A stretch of DNA of 64,000 nt from Mesostigma viride (lineage: Eukaryota; Streptophyta; Mesostigmatophyceae; Mesostigmatales; Mesostigmataceae), in contig RPFO01000079.1 of NCBI GenBank assembly GCA_009746045.1, positions 3,706,507 to 3,770,506 of the forward strand. Direction: 5' to 3'. Positions 22,981 to 51,950 of this stretch are shown here, piece after piece. A program made the translations under genes and the position numbers. The notes under the pieces are model-generated. The model saw only the letters and a list, made by a program, of their open reading frames with translations. It searched no databases and had not been told where the DNA came from. Every line of letters begins with the position of its first letter. The first letter of the stretch is position 1.

Positions 22981-24715
22981 AGCCAGCGGCCAGGTCACGT
23001 GCTGAGTCCGCTCCAGTGGCTGCGCGCGGATGTGATCCTTGCCATGAGCTAGGGAGAGAGCTGCCGGTGTACGTTGCTGCTGGCGCCGGGGGCCGGTTGA
23101 AATGCGTAGCCGGCAGCAATGTGAGGGCTGCTTCGTGGAGCTGGAATTAGTGGTTGGTCAGTGGTTAGGATCGTCATGCATGCGCCGGAGCGCCTCGGTC
23201 GTGCTGGAGTGGTTGAGGAGAGTTGATACCTTGTTACTTGTTAGTGTCATCGTAATTGAAAGCCCTTAGTCTGTCAAGCGCGTAACAATCTTGTGTTCTT
23301 GAACCAGCTAGGTACTGGAGGACCTGGTCGACCTGTCCCGGGGACAGATTTTGCGCATGGTTGACAAGGAAAAAATTTCATTGCGGGGGAGAATCGAAAG
23401 CGGGGCCATTTCTGGTCATGGCAGGGTTACTAGGGCCTGGGCGAGGCGCGTGGCGATGGGTTTGCGGGTAATCCAGACGCCTGGGCGAGAACCATGGCGA
23501 GTGGGTTGGGCTGGGAGCCGGAAAGCTCCTTTTCCATTCGACCGCGTTTTGGGGTCGTCAGTCATAGCCTGAATCTAGCTTGTCTTAAGTGCGGAACTTT
23601 TTCGATATATTACGTGTCAGCCGTAACCGATTAGTCTGGCGGACCGTGCGTCTTGAGAAGACTCGACGAATGCAAGTAATCTGACTGAATTTGGGGCGCT
23701 CAGACGAAAGAGTTCTGAGCGCTTGCTGCCGTCAGCGCCATACCGCTGTCAGCCATTAGCTTTGTGTGGGCAAGAATTAAGCCCAGCCGTGCATGGCTCA
23801 TGCATCGTGGCCATCGTGACCCGGACGCGTGTGATTGACACAATTGCTTGAGGATCGGCAGGGCTTTTGAACATGGGACTGGCTGTACTCTGCGCCCGGC
23901 AGCATGATAGACAAGCGGAGAAATGGGCTACCGTCTGCGATAAGCACCTTCCTGAGGGGCATGCTCCTCAGCAGTTTATCCCCACGGCCCCCGCGGCCCA
24001 TTCAGTTGCTAGACTTCAGGGTAGAAGTCCGCAGGTGGAGGTGAAATTGCCCCTGAGGATAGCCGCCGACACTGCTGCCTCGTCTGCCCAGATACCAGTA
24101 TATAGAGGACAGCGCGCTCAGATGAGGATTATATCCCCGGCCCTCTCTAGTGACTATGTATTGTTAGGACAACATAATTTTACGGCCCCGACTAGCTGGT
24201 CGCCAGTTCTCAATTCGTAAAATTGTAAACATTGTCACTTTATTCACGCCGGCGGACTACCTACGGACCGTACCTGCGGATCGATCCAGATCGACTGCTT
24301 GACGCGGCCGGTGACAGCCGCCGGGCTACAAGTTCTGTAACTTGTAACCAAACTTGCCCCCCGTTGCCGCCGCGCCATGTTCTACTTCTTTTCGTACATG
24401 CAGCCTTGGGTTCATCGACGAGCATCGACGCTCATCGACGGTGCAATCCGACGGCGGAGAATTGAATAAGTTCGCCACAGCACAGCAGGACGCAAGGGCT
24501 CTTTTCCATGTTACTATAACGTGAGATGCAAAGTCCGCATCGATCGCTGACCGGAAATTCCGTCCAACCCCGTCGAACAGTGTTCAGTACTACCAGTCAA
24601 CCGCTTGTCTGCCTTATAACCGTCGAATGCGCAATCGATCTAGAAACGTCTCCGCGACACTTCCGCGACTTCAGTTCTTTCCGTCACCGTTGACATGAAC
24701 AGTTGTCGTACAATA
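22981..24715. other. Region without a recognised gene
   Basis: Holds a diverged copy of the ORF1-element 5' leader at about 23640-23770 (GTGCGTCTTGAGAAGAC and GCTGCCGTCAGCGCC, compare 19788-19875) and a third copy of repeat R at about 24106-24165. No reading frame here is convincing on either strand. Confidence 0.4.
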
Positions 24716-25096
24716 CTACAAATTTACGCCAATAGAAACTCGCCTCCTTGAAAATATATCTCGAAAATATTCCTCGTAAATGGTGGGAGAGCGATCGCAG
24801 CAATGGTGCTCACCACTAGACACTCCCGGCCAGTTAGGCTGGAAACACACGCCCTGATCAAGCATGCTGTTTCCGGCCCCACCGTCTAGGTCATCTAGTC
24901 GCTCTACACGTAAGCCAACCATAATTTCAATGCACAAGGATATATACACATGTCCATCACCATTCATCTTCATCATCCTGAACGACTCGAACACGCGGAC
25001 AAGATAACGGCAGGCTCGAGCTACCATGGTCCGGATTCTCCCGATTTCTGGCCTGCGCTGGTTGTCTCCTTGATATCTCGATATAGATCGAGGCAT
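24716..25096 (-). CDS. Unrecognised open reading frame
   Basis: A 126-codon minus-strand frame, MPRSISRYQG...RRRVSIGVNL, with a mixed, non-repetitive composition. I recognise no domain. Its start overlaps the target duplication of the adjacent 65-bp stub, so the annotated N-terminus is partly element-flank sequence; an inner Met (MVARACRYLVRVFESFRMM) may be the real start, if any. It could be chance. Confidence 0.2.
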   Translation of the reverse strand: MPRSISRYQGDNQRRPEIGRIRTMVARACRYLVRVFESFRMMKMNGDGHVYISLCIEIMVGLRVERLDDLDGGAGNSMLDQGVCFQPNWPGVSSGEHHCCDRSPTIYEEYFRDIFSRRRVSIGVNL

Positions 25097-25161
25097 TCAA
25101 ATTAAATTATAACATGCCTCCGTTGGGATATCATGTACGTATTCCTTGATGGATGGGTGGG
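25097..25161 (-). mobile_element. 65-bp retroposed stub with perfect 16-bp duplication
   Basis: Flanked by ATATAGATCGAGGCAT at 25081-25096 and 25162-25177. The insert holds only a TTAAATT-type tail, the hairpin region CCTCCGTTGGGATA and about 25 bp beyond it (ATTCCTTGATGGATGGGTGG), which matches the LINE end at 25744-25800. This is a 3'-end-only insertion. Confidence 0.85.
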
Positions 25162-25287
25162 ATATAGATCGAGGCATGCCTCTTACTTTTTTTCAAGGTA
25201 CCTCTTAATTAGTCTCGGCCCCTGCCAGGTCCGACAACTAATACGACAATTTGACAAAAAGAGCCAATTTTACCCCAACTGGGGTGC

Positions 25288-25415
25288 CCATGATGCAGAC
25301 GATATTTGAAACTTTAATTAGTGTAATTATTTTTTAATGAGATTAGCATAGTACTCTGTGACATGCCCGTGCGCGCATGACATGCACGCAAGTACTTAAT
25401 TATTACTTACTTATC
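25288..25415 (+). repeat. Repeat R 3' part, further copy
   Basis: GATGCAGACGATATTTGAAA, TTTTTAATGAGATTAGCATA and ACTTAATTATTACTTACTTA match 22857-22980. It is followed at 25420-25500 by a copy of the ORF1-element leader hairpin (GTGCGTCTTTAGGAGACGAA). Confidence 0.6.
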
Positions 25416-25544
25416 ATCATGTGCGTCTTTAGGAGACGAAGCCTCTGGGTGATTTCAACCGCTTATGATTCCGAGTTCATTTGAGAAATTCAGTTATGAG
25501 CATTCTCATATATTGCATATCCCAGCCATTTTCGGGTATAATAT

Positions 25545-25820
25545 ATAGTACCATCAGTCTTCTTTGGACTGCCATGCAGAACAAGACGCGGTGGCAGAAG
25601 ATTGTCAAGGCTCACACGCCCGACCCTGTGGGCAAGCCACCTCCCCCCGGCCAAAAGGAGGAGGCGTTTTGATGAGTATAGGGTAGTTAGGATTTTTCTA
25701 GACTAGATAGATAGCGTTAGGATAGTCCGATTACGCGGCTCTCTCCAATCCACCACCCATCAAGGAATATGTGCTACATGATCTCCCAACGGAGGCATGT
25801 TATAATTTAATTTAATTTTA
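25545..25820 (+). mobile_element. 5'-truncated LINE family 2, C-terminal end and 3' UTR
   Basis: Encodes LLWTAMQNKTRWQKIVKAHT followed by PDPVGKPPPPGQKEEAF-stop at about 25672, the end of a non-LTR RT protein. The 145-bp 3' UTR carries the hairpin CTCCCAACGGAG (about 25783-25794) and an AATTT-repeat tail. The same C-terminal pattern occurs at 51056-51140 on the minus strand. Confidence 0.7.
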
Positions 25821-26660
25821 ATGAGTCTAGCGCTTGCATGTATACGTTCCGGACAGCGCAATACATGTGTACGCCTAGCTAGCTCTCCGCCCGGCCTAGT
25901 CGTCAAGGGCCGGCGCATATGTTGCATGCGATCTCATCTCTGTAATTTATCTTTCTCAATAAATATATATTGCAAGTGTCTGATCAGAATATATTGCAAG
26001 TACCACGTCATCTGATCAACTTTAAAACATCAAGCACATTCAATCGGCAGACAACTCATAGTCATGATCACAATGCGATCATATCCAGCTGTATGCGCAC
26101 ATTTTGGGTGCACTACTGTAGATGGCATGACTGAGACAGCCAAGATAAGACGACATACAATGTGAACACAAACATCAGAACAGTTCAGTTTCTACAGTTT
26201 CTTAGTCAACGCTCCTTTTCAAATACTTCCGAGCTCTAGTGCACCCACAGAACATGCCAGACTCTCCTAGTGAGTCTTTTTTATAGCAGCTGTGGCTTGC
26301 CTCTGGGCATGAGGGAAGACGGGTGTCTCTGCCCCCTTCCCGTTGTGCAATACAAAGGGCTGTCAAGCACTACACGTGTTCCGCGTTAATCCACAGGATC
26401 GCGCATCATTAACTAATAATCAGAGCAGCTGGGCAGGTATAGAGGTCCTTGTGCTCATGGAAAGGACTGGAGGACGCAGTAAGCACCCAAGGTTACTGGC
26501 ATTACAACGAACTGCAAGATCAGTGACGGTGCGCAGCGCTTTCCAGCTCGCACCAGTCACTGCACCTCTAGATATGACATGGTGTACTACTGGACAGCCT
26601 GAGTAGACTGTGTAGCAAATTAGGGAAACAGTTTGAGGTGAGCGTCAAAAGTCAAAGATA
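25821..26660. other. Region downstream of the DUF455 gene
   Basis: No gene, repeat array or element end seen. Short reading frames only. Confidence 0.4.
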
Positions 26661-43947
<17,287 letters not shown>

Positions 43948-43999
43948 CTGCATGAAAGGCCGGCGGAACAAGCCAGCAGGGTGTGGCACCGAGCCAGAG

Positions 44000-45990
44000 G
44001 GTTAAATGTGGCACCAGGGCAGGGGATTAAATGTGGCACCAAGCCAGGGGGGTATGCCCTCAAGCCAGGCGAACATATTACCACGGATGTGTGACCGCTG
44101 AGAAATAAGCCACCAGGAATATATCAGGAAGCCGCCGGGGTACTACGATTTGAAAAAGCGACAAGGATACACCGGACCAGCCGCCGGGAAACATCACCGG
44201 GCACCCTCACGAGCCATGAAGCGATGCCACACAGCAAATCCACAAGCCACGAGACTGTGGCAGCGAATGATATCTCTGACACCGCACAACGTGGCCGAAA
44301 GGTGACTAGAGGACGCATCCATGACACGTGGCATGTGCGGGAAAATGCGCAAGGATTCAGGGGCACTGACCAAGCTGTCTGCTGCATGGTCGGTGCCTGG
44401 TGGGCTGGCCTGGGATTGTGCATGAATCAATCATGACCGATCGTTCATCCATTTTAGAGGGCACGCTAAGGACATGATCGTGACGGGGGTTGTCCCTCTT
44501 CCCTGTGGAATTGCAGCTTCCCTCCTAGTACACTACTTCTATTTCTGTCACCTTCCCCTCAAACCTCCCTTGTTCGTGTGCTGCCCAGGGAATAGAGTGA
44601 TCATGCCGTTCACGGAGCCACAGTATGCGGAGGCACGAACAGGCGCCCTCCCTCCTTGTCGTTGTGTCTTAGGGTGAACGGTACTTTCACTGGTACCCGG
44701 AAAGTAGTATTCAATTGACTTCATTCATTTTAATAGAAGGTAATTTCTGGTCATGTGAGGGGTGCTGTCTGTAGATGAGATTGAGCGACGAGAGTCATCT
44801 TGCATTTGCACGAATAAAAAATGTTATTTTCATGGTGTGAGCAAATTAGAAGTCCAGCCACCCATATTATCTGAAGCTGATTGCTTGCTATACTCAAGCG
44901 CTAAGTTAAGGATGTCTATAGCAGAGAAACTCACGAGGTGGCAGGATCATCCAAAAGCAGTGAAATCTGTGGGACTGGAGGGAGGAAGAGGAGAGAGGGG
45001 AGGCTGCAAGAAGCCGATAGCACTGAAACAGGCAAGGATGGCATTGCGCCTTTGTAAACTCACGTCTGTCCACTTAACCGAGTACTCGTTTCTACAATCA
45101 CGCTTCACACCGCAAGGGCCGGGTCGAAAGCACCTGCGTATATAAACCGAAACGTTCATTACGTTGGCGCGGGGAACTTACTCTACCAACGTCGCAAGGG
45201 GCTGCCTGGGGAGGCTAGACCAAACGGTGGCTTCAGTGTCCGGGCAAGCCCCCTGGGGTCCCCATCGCAAGTTGTTGTTCACCCCTGATGCTCTCCAGTT
45301 ACCCAAGCCAACCCAAGTGACTTCTCTTTCCTTGTCCCGTCGATGCTCATCTCCGCCATCAAGTCCACGGGTGGGCGGCGCTAATGCTGCGCAGTGGGCA
45401 GCCCTGTGGGTGGAGTTTCGGCATCGGCAATGTCTCGACGACGGCCGTCGGTTGATCCCCAAGCTAGCAATAGCATGTCGCTGATGGAGTACGACTGCAC
45501 GTTGCAGGAAACCTCTCGCGATTGGAATTACATTTAATGCCATCAAAACAAATTGATAACCCTACACAAAATGCCACAACTTCATGATCCTGCTGCTATC
45601 ACCTGAAAAATACTGATTACCGCAGTAGTTGAGAAAAATGCTTCTTCTCGCCAAAAGATTGCTTTCATATTCACATTATTATAAACGCGAATGACTGAAA
45701 GTGGGAAATTCTCGTCCCGCAACGCCCGCTCTACCTTGAGTAGCTTCAGCTAGCAAGTCACTGCTTGGAAATCAATATTGAATGTCATCACAATCCCCGA
45801 CATCATTGCATGCAGACTGCAGGGTAAGTACGTAAATGCTTGGTCAATGGTCATGCGTAAATGCCAAATGGTGTCTGGCTGGAGTGGCCACGTGTAACTA
45901 TTCTATTCTCCCGCCGCATTGGTTTCCCACTTCCTGAGTTGCTTCATGCTTGGCGCTTGCAGCCGCATTACAGTATAATTACGAGTCGCC
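44000..45990. other. Region upstream of the DUF455 gene
   Basis: A 26-bp repeat (GGTGCCACATTTAA units) lies at about 43985-44055 just before the first identified exon. Several plus-strand frames (44762-45145, 45164-45484) show no recognisable domain. The DUF455 promoter and first exon should lie here. Confidence 0.4.
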
Positions 45991-45998
45991 AGCATTAA

Positions 45999-47725
45999 CT
46001 CGTCGTCTGTCCCTGGTCCTCTACGGAGGACTGAGTTGAACTCTCAACTCAGTCCTCTCTAGAGGACCGAGTTTTTGGGTTTCGTAGAAAATTCGCCCCG
46101 GTCAGAATGTTTGTCAAAAAAATTCTCTCAAAATTTATTCAAATACTACGTGAAAAGATCTTTCTTGGACATATTTTTGGGATTTTTTTGGATTTGGTAT
46201 GAGCGGCTAAATGTACGGTCAAAGTACAGGTGGTAAGGGTACTTTTCCACGTGAAACGCGAGTTCCGGACATGCACGACCTAGCCATGGCGGCTCGCGCC
46301 CATGCATGCAGTTTACGTTTTCCGACGACATAGCTGGCCAAACTCAGGAAATATATTTAACATGCCCTAAAGATGATAAAAATCAATTTTTAGCGCGCGG
46401 GGATGCGATTTACCCGGTGTCGGCACTGTTCTTGCTGGAAAAAACTGCGATAAGGCAGGTCGACGGAATTGATGACTGCGCTTGCTTTCCGGCGCAATTT
46501 CAATGGCTGATAGGTTTCTTTCTACATTTTAACATGCATTTTATTAGAATAAATTGAGTGACAGTATAGATTTGATGATTTCGACCATTCTGTCACGTCA
46601 TGGTCTATGTGCCGCAAAGTGCCACTTTTGCGGGCACCGCCTGGGCCAAGGTAACGCCAGCCGTGCCAGGTAAAGCCGGATAACCGTTGCCTCTTCGTTT
46701 CTTGATGTTCGTACATGAGTTTAAGCTTGCGAGGCGTTGTCAGGTTCAAGTCTTGATGCTCTTTCTTGACCGTTGCCTGCCCCTCTCTAAAACCCCCTTT
46801 TCAGATGATGTTAGCAGGCATTTGCCTTAACCCAGTGTAGCTGTGCAGGGTTTTAGGAGCTGTGCAGGTTTAAACACCTTCGTAGATGTTAGTTATTCTC
46901 TTGCTACGTTCATACTGCATGATTGTGTGGCCACGGGCTGCGTCAAGGGTGCATTCAAGCTTTTACGGGTGAGTGAAAAGTCTTGGTGACAAACCACTGC
47001 CATCATGTGCCAGCAACTATGTTGGCCACATCATGGCAAGGCAAAACAGTTATAGCCATATCCATTGTTGTTAGAAACAATGGAAATATGCTTAACCTAC
47101 CCATTATATTGGTGGTTGACACTTATAACATGACCCTTTGTTGGTAGGTATCCAAGCCCACTCCCTACATGCATGCATAGGCTCTCACTACATGATAAGG
47201 TATGATATACCTGAAGTATGATGATGCAAGTGTGTTGTCCTGTAATGCTTGAAGGGAAATGAGTTGATTGGGATGGTTGGTGGCCACGGTATTGTGTAGT
47301 ATGACCGCACTTGCATGCTAGCAAAGTTAGCAAAAGCCCCATTCCTCTCCTGAGGACTGAGAGTTTTTTAATTGTTTCAGGCAGTTGCAGTGGCCAAATT
47401 AAGCCCAGTTTTTTGCCACGTTTCAAGAACTATATTGTTTACATGCCTATATTTTTTCTTCATGCACCAGGATTTGATTGAATTTTCCCCACTCGTTCTT
47501 ATCCCGAAAAATGCAAATTCGCGAGGGGTGCCCAACGTCGGTGTAAAGTTCAGGTGTTCGGGTCAAGTTTTCACATATGCAGTATTTTTGCCAACAAAAT
47601 GACATCTAGTACACCCCCGATCCACATCAAAACATTTGGGATGGACCCCCCACCTAGTCGCTACACGCGGTTGAAAATTGTCAACTCAGTCCTCCTGTGA
47701 GGACTGAGTTGGGACAGACGACGAG
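45999..47725. mobile_element. TTAA-flanked inverted-repeat DNA element (piggyBac-like target)
   Basis: A 1727-bp element with TTAA at 45995-45998 and 47726-47729 and inverted termini CTCGTCGTCTGTCCC. Inside both ends lies a fold-back built from GTCCTC/GAGGAC and AACTCAGTCCTC/GAGGACTGAGTT. The interior is AT-rich with only short frames and no transposase recognised, so it is non-autonomous. TTAA targeting is typical of piggyBac; the family call is an inference from that alone. Confidence 0.65.
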
Positions 47726-47756
47726 TTAAATAACTGCTGCAGGGTAGATACGTAGA

Positions 47757-48669
47757 TTAATTAATTAATTAATTTAATTAATTAATTAATTAGTTAAAAT
47801 CATAGCTCCGTGGGGAGCATATGTAACACCGCATAGCCCTGAGAAAGGGGCATCTATGGGTTTGTAATACAATCAGGGCGACAACCTGCAGGTGTAGGAT
47901 GTACAACTATCACTTGCTCTGGGTGCACTAGGTGCACTACCTGCCGCACCTCCATGATGGTTCATGCCTCCTAAGCAAGCACAGGCACACAAGGCGGCTT
48001 GAGGAGAGGGCCTAGAAGGCCTGCATGACATATGGGGTGGAAGGTATGTGGCTAGGCTATAGCTGGGGTACACTGACATGGCCTCTCAGCAGAGAGCCGT
48101 AACTCCCTGCATGGGCAAAGCATGACTCGAAATTGCTACGGCTATTGCAAGGGCGGGTGTGGGCCCATCACGTAGGCATACATGGCCACATCACTAAGCT
48201 TTCTAGTCTACACTACTGCTATATATTCCCTAGGCTGCCGGGGTGGCTGGGGTCAGTGGCTGGGGCGGCAGGGGTCGCCTGCCAGGGCTTGTGGGCGACG
48301 TAGATGTCCGCCCCCTTCCAGTACAGTATAGACTGGCTTCTGCCCCGCCGTCTGCCGAAGCTGGAGGTAGGTCGGCCATAGCTCCCGTCGCCGTTGTTGC
48401 TGCCAAGTCAGTCGTCCAGCGTGTAGGCGGTCCCCCCAAGCCGCTTGCGGCACTGACTTGAGGAACTCCATCTTATCCGCCATGGTGTCAAAGGTGAGGA
48501 GCAAGGGGGAGGGGCCGGCCTTACCCCGCGAGCGGGGAAGGCGGGTCACCCCCCGCGGCTTGCCCTTACCATGCAGTGATAGCCATGGGGACAAGGATTT
48601 TGTTCTCAATCGCCCGGGCAAGGGTCTCGGAGGTCTCGTCCTGCAGCGGGTCGAAGTGCTTGATTAATG
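47757..48669 (-). mobile_element. Diverged ORF1-only LINE derivative, 5'-truncated
   Basis: From its 3' end: TTAA tail (47757-47794), hairpin GCTCCGTGGGGAGC (47805-47818), a 3' region like that at 17930-18300, then an ORF1 C-terminal part on minus with GKAGPSPLLLTFDTMADKME and QQQRRRELWPTYLQLRQTAG (about 48253-48620). More diverged than the 17.9 kb and 22.2 kb copies. It sits 31 bp from the TTAA element. Confidence 0.7.
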
Positions 48670-48811
48670 AATATTAATTAATCTAGCCTACTAAACTACG
48701 GAAGCCTGCGGCCTCCCTACGCAATGCAGGAGAGCGTCCCTTCCTCCTGGGGGGTCCCTCCTTGGGGGGGGGGGGGGTGCCCACAGGGGCGGGTTCGTGG
48801 GCCTCGACAGT
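48670..48811 (-). mobile_element. LINE 3' end fragment, family-2-like
   Basis: The minus strand encodes a proline-rich PxPVGTPPPP end and a short 3' UTR matching 62192-62232 (CTAATCTAGCCTAAACTACG-like). No tail of its own is visible. Confidence 0.45.
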
Positions 48812-49999
48812 TAATTAATTAATTAATTATTAGACTCGTGCTCCCGTTGGGGAGTCACGGAGCATTAACCCCGATGGATGGATGGATTAATTAATTATAA
48901 TTAGACTCGTGCTCCCGTTGGGGAGTCACGGAGCATTAACCCCGATGGATGGATGGGTGGGTGCAACATTCCTACCGGTCTAATCTATCTACATTGGCTA
49001 CATACTACATCTATCTAACAGCATTCTAACTACAACATCTATCTAGGCCGCCGCACGCTGCCCGAGGGGGAGCTATCTGGCGTGCCTCCCGTGGGATTGC
49101 ACACGCGGGCGCTTCCCCACTGGGGGGGGCTCATTGTCCTCTATGACCTGGGCCCACTTGCATGGCCTTGTCCATCATCTTCTTCCAAATCACGGAGAGG
49201 CCGAGGCCCCCCATGTCCTCTACTAGCTGTTCCTTGAAGGTGCGGGCCTTGCGGCGTCTAACATCACTAAGCCCAGCCCACGTCAGGAAGTGCCGGCCAG
49301 GCTGGGCTGGTCGCAGTCCTGCGGGGGGGCCACGTGAGGTGTCTACCTGGTTGGTGCGAGCTAGGTGCCCTACAAGCTGCAGGCGGCGTTGCTTAATGGT
49401 GCTGGTGATATAGGGCATGCCCTGGTACAGGTCCTCATTGCGGACATGAGCAGCATATCCTACTCTGAAAATGGAACGCAGCATGCTGGTGACCGCGCCG
49501 TCCAGCTTGCGGGCCAGGTCGGCGGTGAGGGTCCACGTCTCGGCGCCATACGTGAGAACAGGAAGGACGAGGACCTTGAACAGGTCCTGTTTCTCGATCT
49601 TGCCCAGGGGCTTGCGCCACAGGGCCCGGTACTGACGTAAAGCGTGCCAGGCGAGGGAGATGCGATGGTCCACATCAGCCTCGCAGCTGGGGAGCAGGCT
49701 GCCCAGCAGCTTAACGCGGTCCCGATATACGGGACTCGAGAGCCGTCTAGGAGATAGAGGGGCGGCGCTGGGTTGGTGAGCCCAACCGCCAGGGCCTCTG
49801 TCTTCTTGCTGACCTCAAGCCCCACTGCACGGGCCTCGAGAGCCAGGCAGTCAAGCCATGTCTGCACGTGCTCAGTGTCCTCGAAGAGGGTGGTGTCGTC
49901 TGCGTAAATGATGTCTGCTAGCCGAATCTCCGTGTCCGCACCGCCATGCCAGAATTTGTTAGCAACCTGCACTCCTGGTTCCCTGCCCACGATGCGAGC
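48812..49999 (-). mobile_element. LINE family 1, 5'-truncated copy B
   Basis: From the 3' end: TTAA tail and hairpin GTGCTCCCGTTGGGGAGTCAC, present twice (48838-48858 and 48908-48928), a 3' UTR with ATGG repeats, then the RT protein from its C-terminus back to about RKRFARIVGREPGVQ. It contains YADDTTLFEDTEHVQTWLDC and VLTYGAETWTLTADL. One frame change near 49660-49680 splits the protein. Confidence 0.8.
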
Positions 50000-51055
50000 A
50001 AATGGATGGATGGATGGGTGCAAATAGTCCTACCGGTCTAATCTATCTACATCAGCTACCTACGACATCTATCTAATGTTCAGCATTCTAACTACAACAT
50101 CTATCTAGACAGCCTAACGGTGCCCTAGTAGGGGAGCTGTCTGGCGCACGGCCTCCCCCGGGATTGCACACGCGGGCGCTTCCCCACAGGGGGGGGCTCG
50201 TTCATTGTCCTCCATGACCTGGGCCCACTTGGCCTTGTCCATCATCTTCTTCCAAATCACGGAGAGGCCTAGGCCCCCCATGTCCTCTACTCGAGGCCTA
50301 GGCCCCCCATATGTCCTCTACTAGAGCTCTGTTCTTTGAAGGTGCGGGCCTTGCGGCGTCTAACATCAGGGGGCCCGGCCCACGTCAGGAGGTGCCGGCC
50401 AGGCTGAGCTGGTCGCAGTCCTGCGTGCGGGGGGGCCACGTGAGGTGTCTACCTTGTTGGTGCGAGCTAGGTGCCCTACTACTAGCCGTGCAGGCGCCGC
50501 TGCTTAATGGTGCTGGTGATATATGGCATGCCCTGGTACAGGTCCTCATTGCGGACATGAGCAGCATATCCTACTCTGAAAATGGAACGCAACATGTTGG
50601 TGACCGCGCCGTCCAGCTTGCGGGCCAGGTCGGCGGTGAGGGTCCACGTCTCGGCCCCATACGTGAGAACAGGAAGGACGATCGGACCTTGAACAGGTCC
50701 TGTTTCTCGATCTTGCCCAGGGGCTTGCGCCACAGGGCCCGGTACTGGCGTAATTAAGCGTGCCAGGCCAGGGAGATGCGATGGTCCACATCGGCCTCGC
50801 AGCTGGGGAGCAGGCTGCCCAGCAGCTTGACGCGGTCCCGATACAGGACTTGAGAGCCGTCGAGGAGATAGAGGGGTACGTGGTGGTGAGCGGGTGAGCC
50901 CAACCGTCAGGGCCTCTGTCTTCTTGCTGACCTCAAGCCCCACTGCCCGAGCCTCGATAGCCAGGCAGTCAAGCCATGTCTGCACGTGCCCAGTGTCCTC
51001 GAAGAGGGTGGTGTCGTCTGCGTAGTAGATGCATGATGTCTGCCAGCCGAATCTC
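50000..51055 (-). mobile_element. LINE family 1, truncated copy C
   Basis: The 3' UTR begins abruptly at the ATGG repeat with no hairpin or tail, abutting the 5' end of copy B. It encodes the same RT C-terminus and YADDTTLFEDTGHVQTWLDC, with small insertions such as an extra TAAT near 50753 and a duplicated AGGCCTAGGCCCCCCAT at about 50265-50310. Its 5' end at about 51055 is fused to a different LINE. Confidence 0.7.
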
Positions 51056-51540
51056 CGTGTCCGCCTCGCGACAATGGTCTGCCATCGCCTCTTGTCCTGC
51101 ATGGCAGTCCATGCGAGGGAGAGGGAGGAGATACGTTGTTCAAACTGAGCTGGGACCTTAAGGTCAGCCAGCAACTGCTTGGTATAGCTAGCGTGGTTGC
51201 CAGTCCTGCGGGGTTTGCCCTCAGGGCCGGGCCACGTTAGGATGTGCCGCCCAGGCTGGCCAAGCCGCTGAGGGCCGGCCAGGCCGAGGTCGGCACCTGT
51301 CAACCTGACTAGTTCGAGCAAGATGGCCTGCAAATGCTATTCTACGACATCTGCCTAATCACGTCGGAAATGCGGGGCGTACCCCGATACAAAGATTCAA
51401 GCGAGCGGTGTGTGGAAAAACCAACATTCAAAATCTGCCGAAGCATCCTGTAAACCGTACGTGCCGTCTATAGCCGCGCACTAATTATTCAGCTTGTCCG
51501 TGAACGTCCAGGCCTCAACCCCGTACGTCATAATTTTTGG
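51056..51540 (-). mobile_element. LINE family 2, C-terminal RT fragment
   Basis: Minus strand: MTYGVEAWTFTDKL, then RMLRQILNVGFSTHRSLESL, then LGQPGRHILTWPGPEGKPRR and SLAWTAMQDKRRWQTIVARR. It is homologous to, but distinct from, family 1 (VLTYGAETWTLTADL and so on). It ends directly against family 1 copy C in the same orientation. Frame is interrupted. Confidence 0.65.
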
Positions 51541-51724
51541 CGCCAAAAAATTCGGGGGTGTCCCGTCCCCTTAAATCCTGAAAACGAGAAACGAGAAAAA
51601 TACGCCTCGAGCCAATAACTAGTAGAAAAGCAACCTGGTGTAATTTCATGGTCAACCGGAGGCAAAGTCAGCACCGTGACGTGAAACAGGGATGACAGGT
51701 ACCTATACTCAAAAGTTTGTACCC

Positions 51725-51950
51725 CGTGCCCCTCCCAACGGAGGCGCATGAATGAATGAATGAATGAATGAATGAATGAATGAATGAATGAATGAATGAA
51801 TGAATGAATGAATGAATGAATGAATGAATGAATGAATGAATGAATGAATGAATGAATGAATGAATGAATGAATGAATGAATGAATGAATGAATGAATGAA
51901 TGAATGAATGAATGAATGAATGAATGAATGAATGAATGAATGAATGAATG
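51725..51950 (+). mobile_element. Retroposon 3' end with long TGAA tail
   Basis: The plus-sense hairpin CCTCCCAACGGAGG (about 51733-51746) is followed at once by about 50 TGAA/ATGA units to 51950. This is the same hairpin as in the other elements, with its closing pairs changed to C-G, plus a different tail motif. The body upstream (51541-51724) matches no other copy here, so the family is unknown. Confidence 0.6.
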
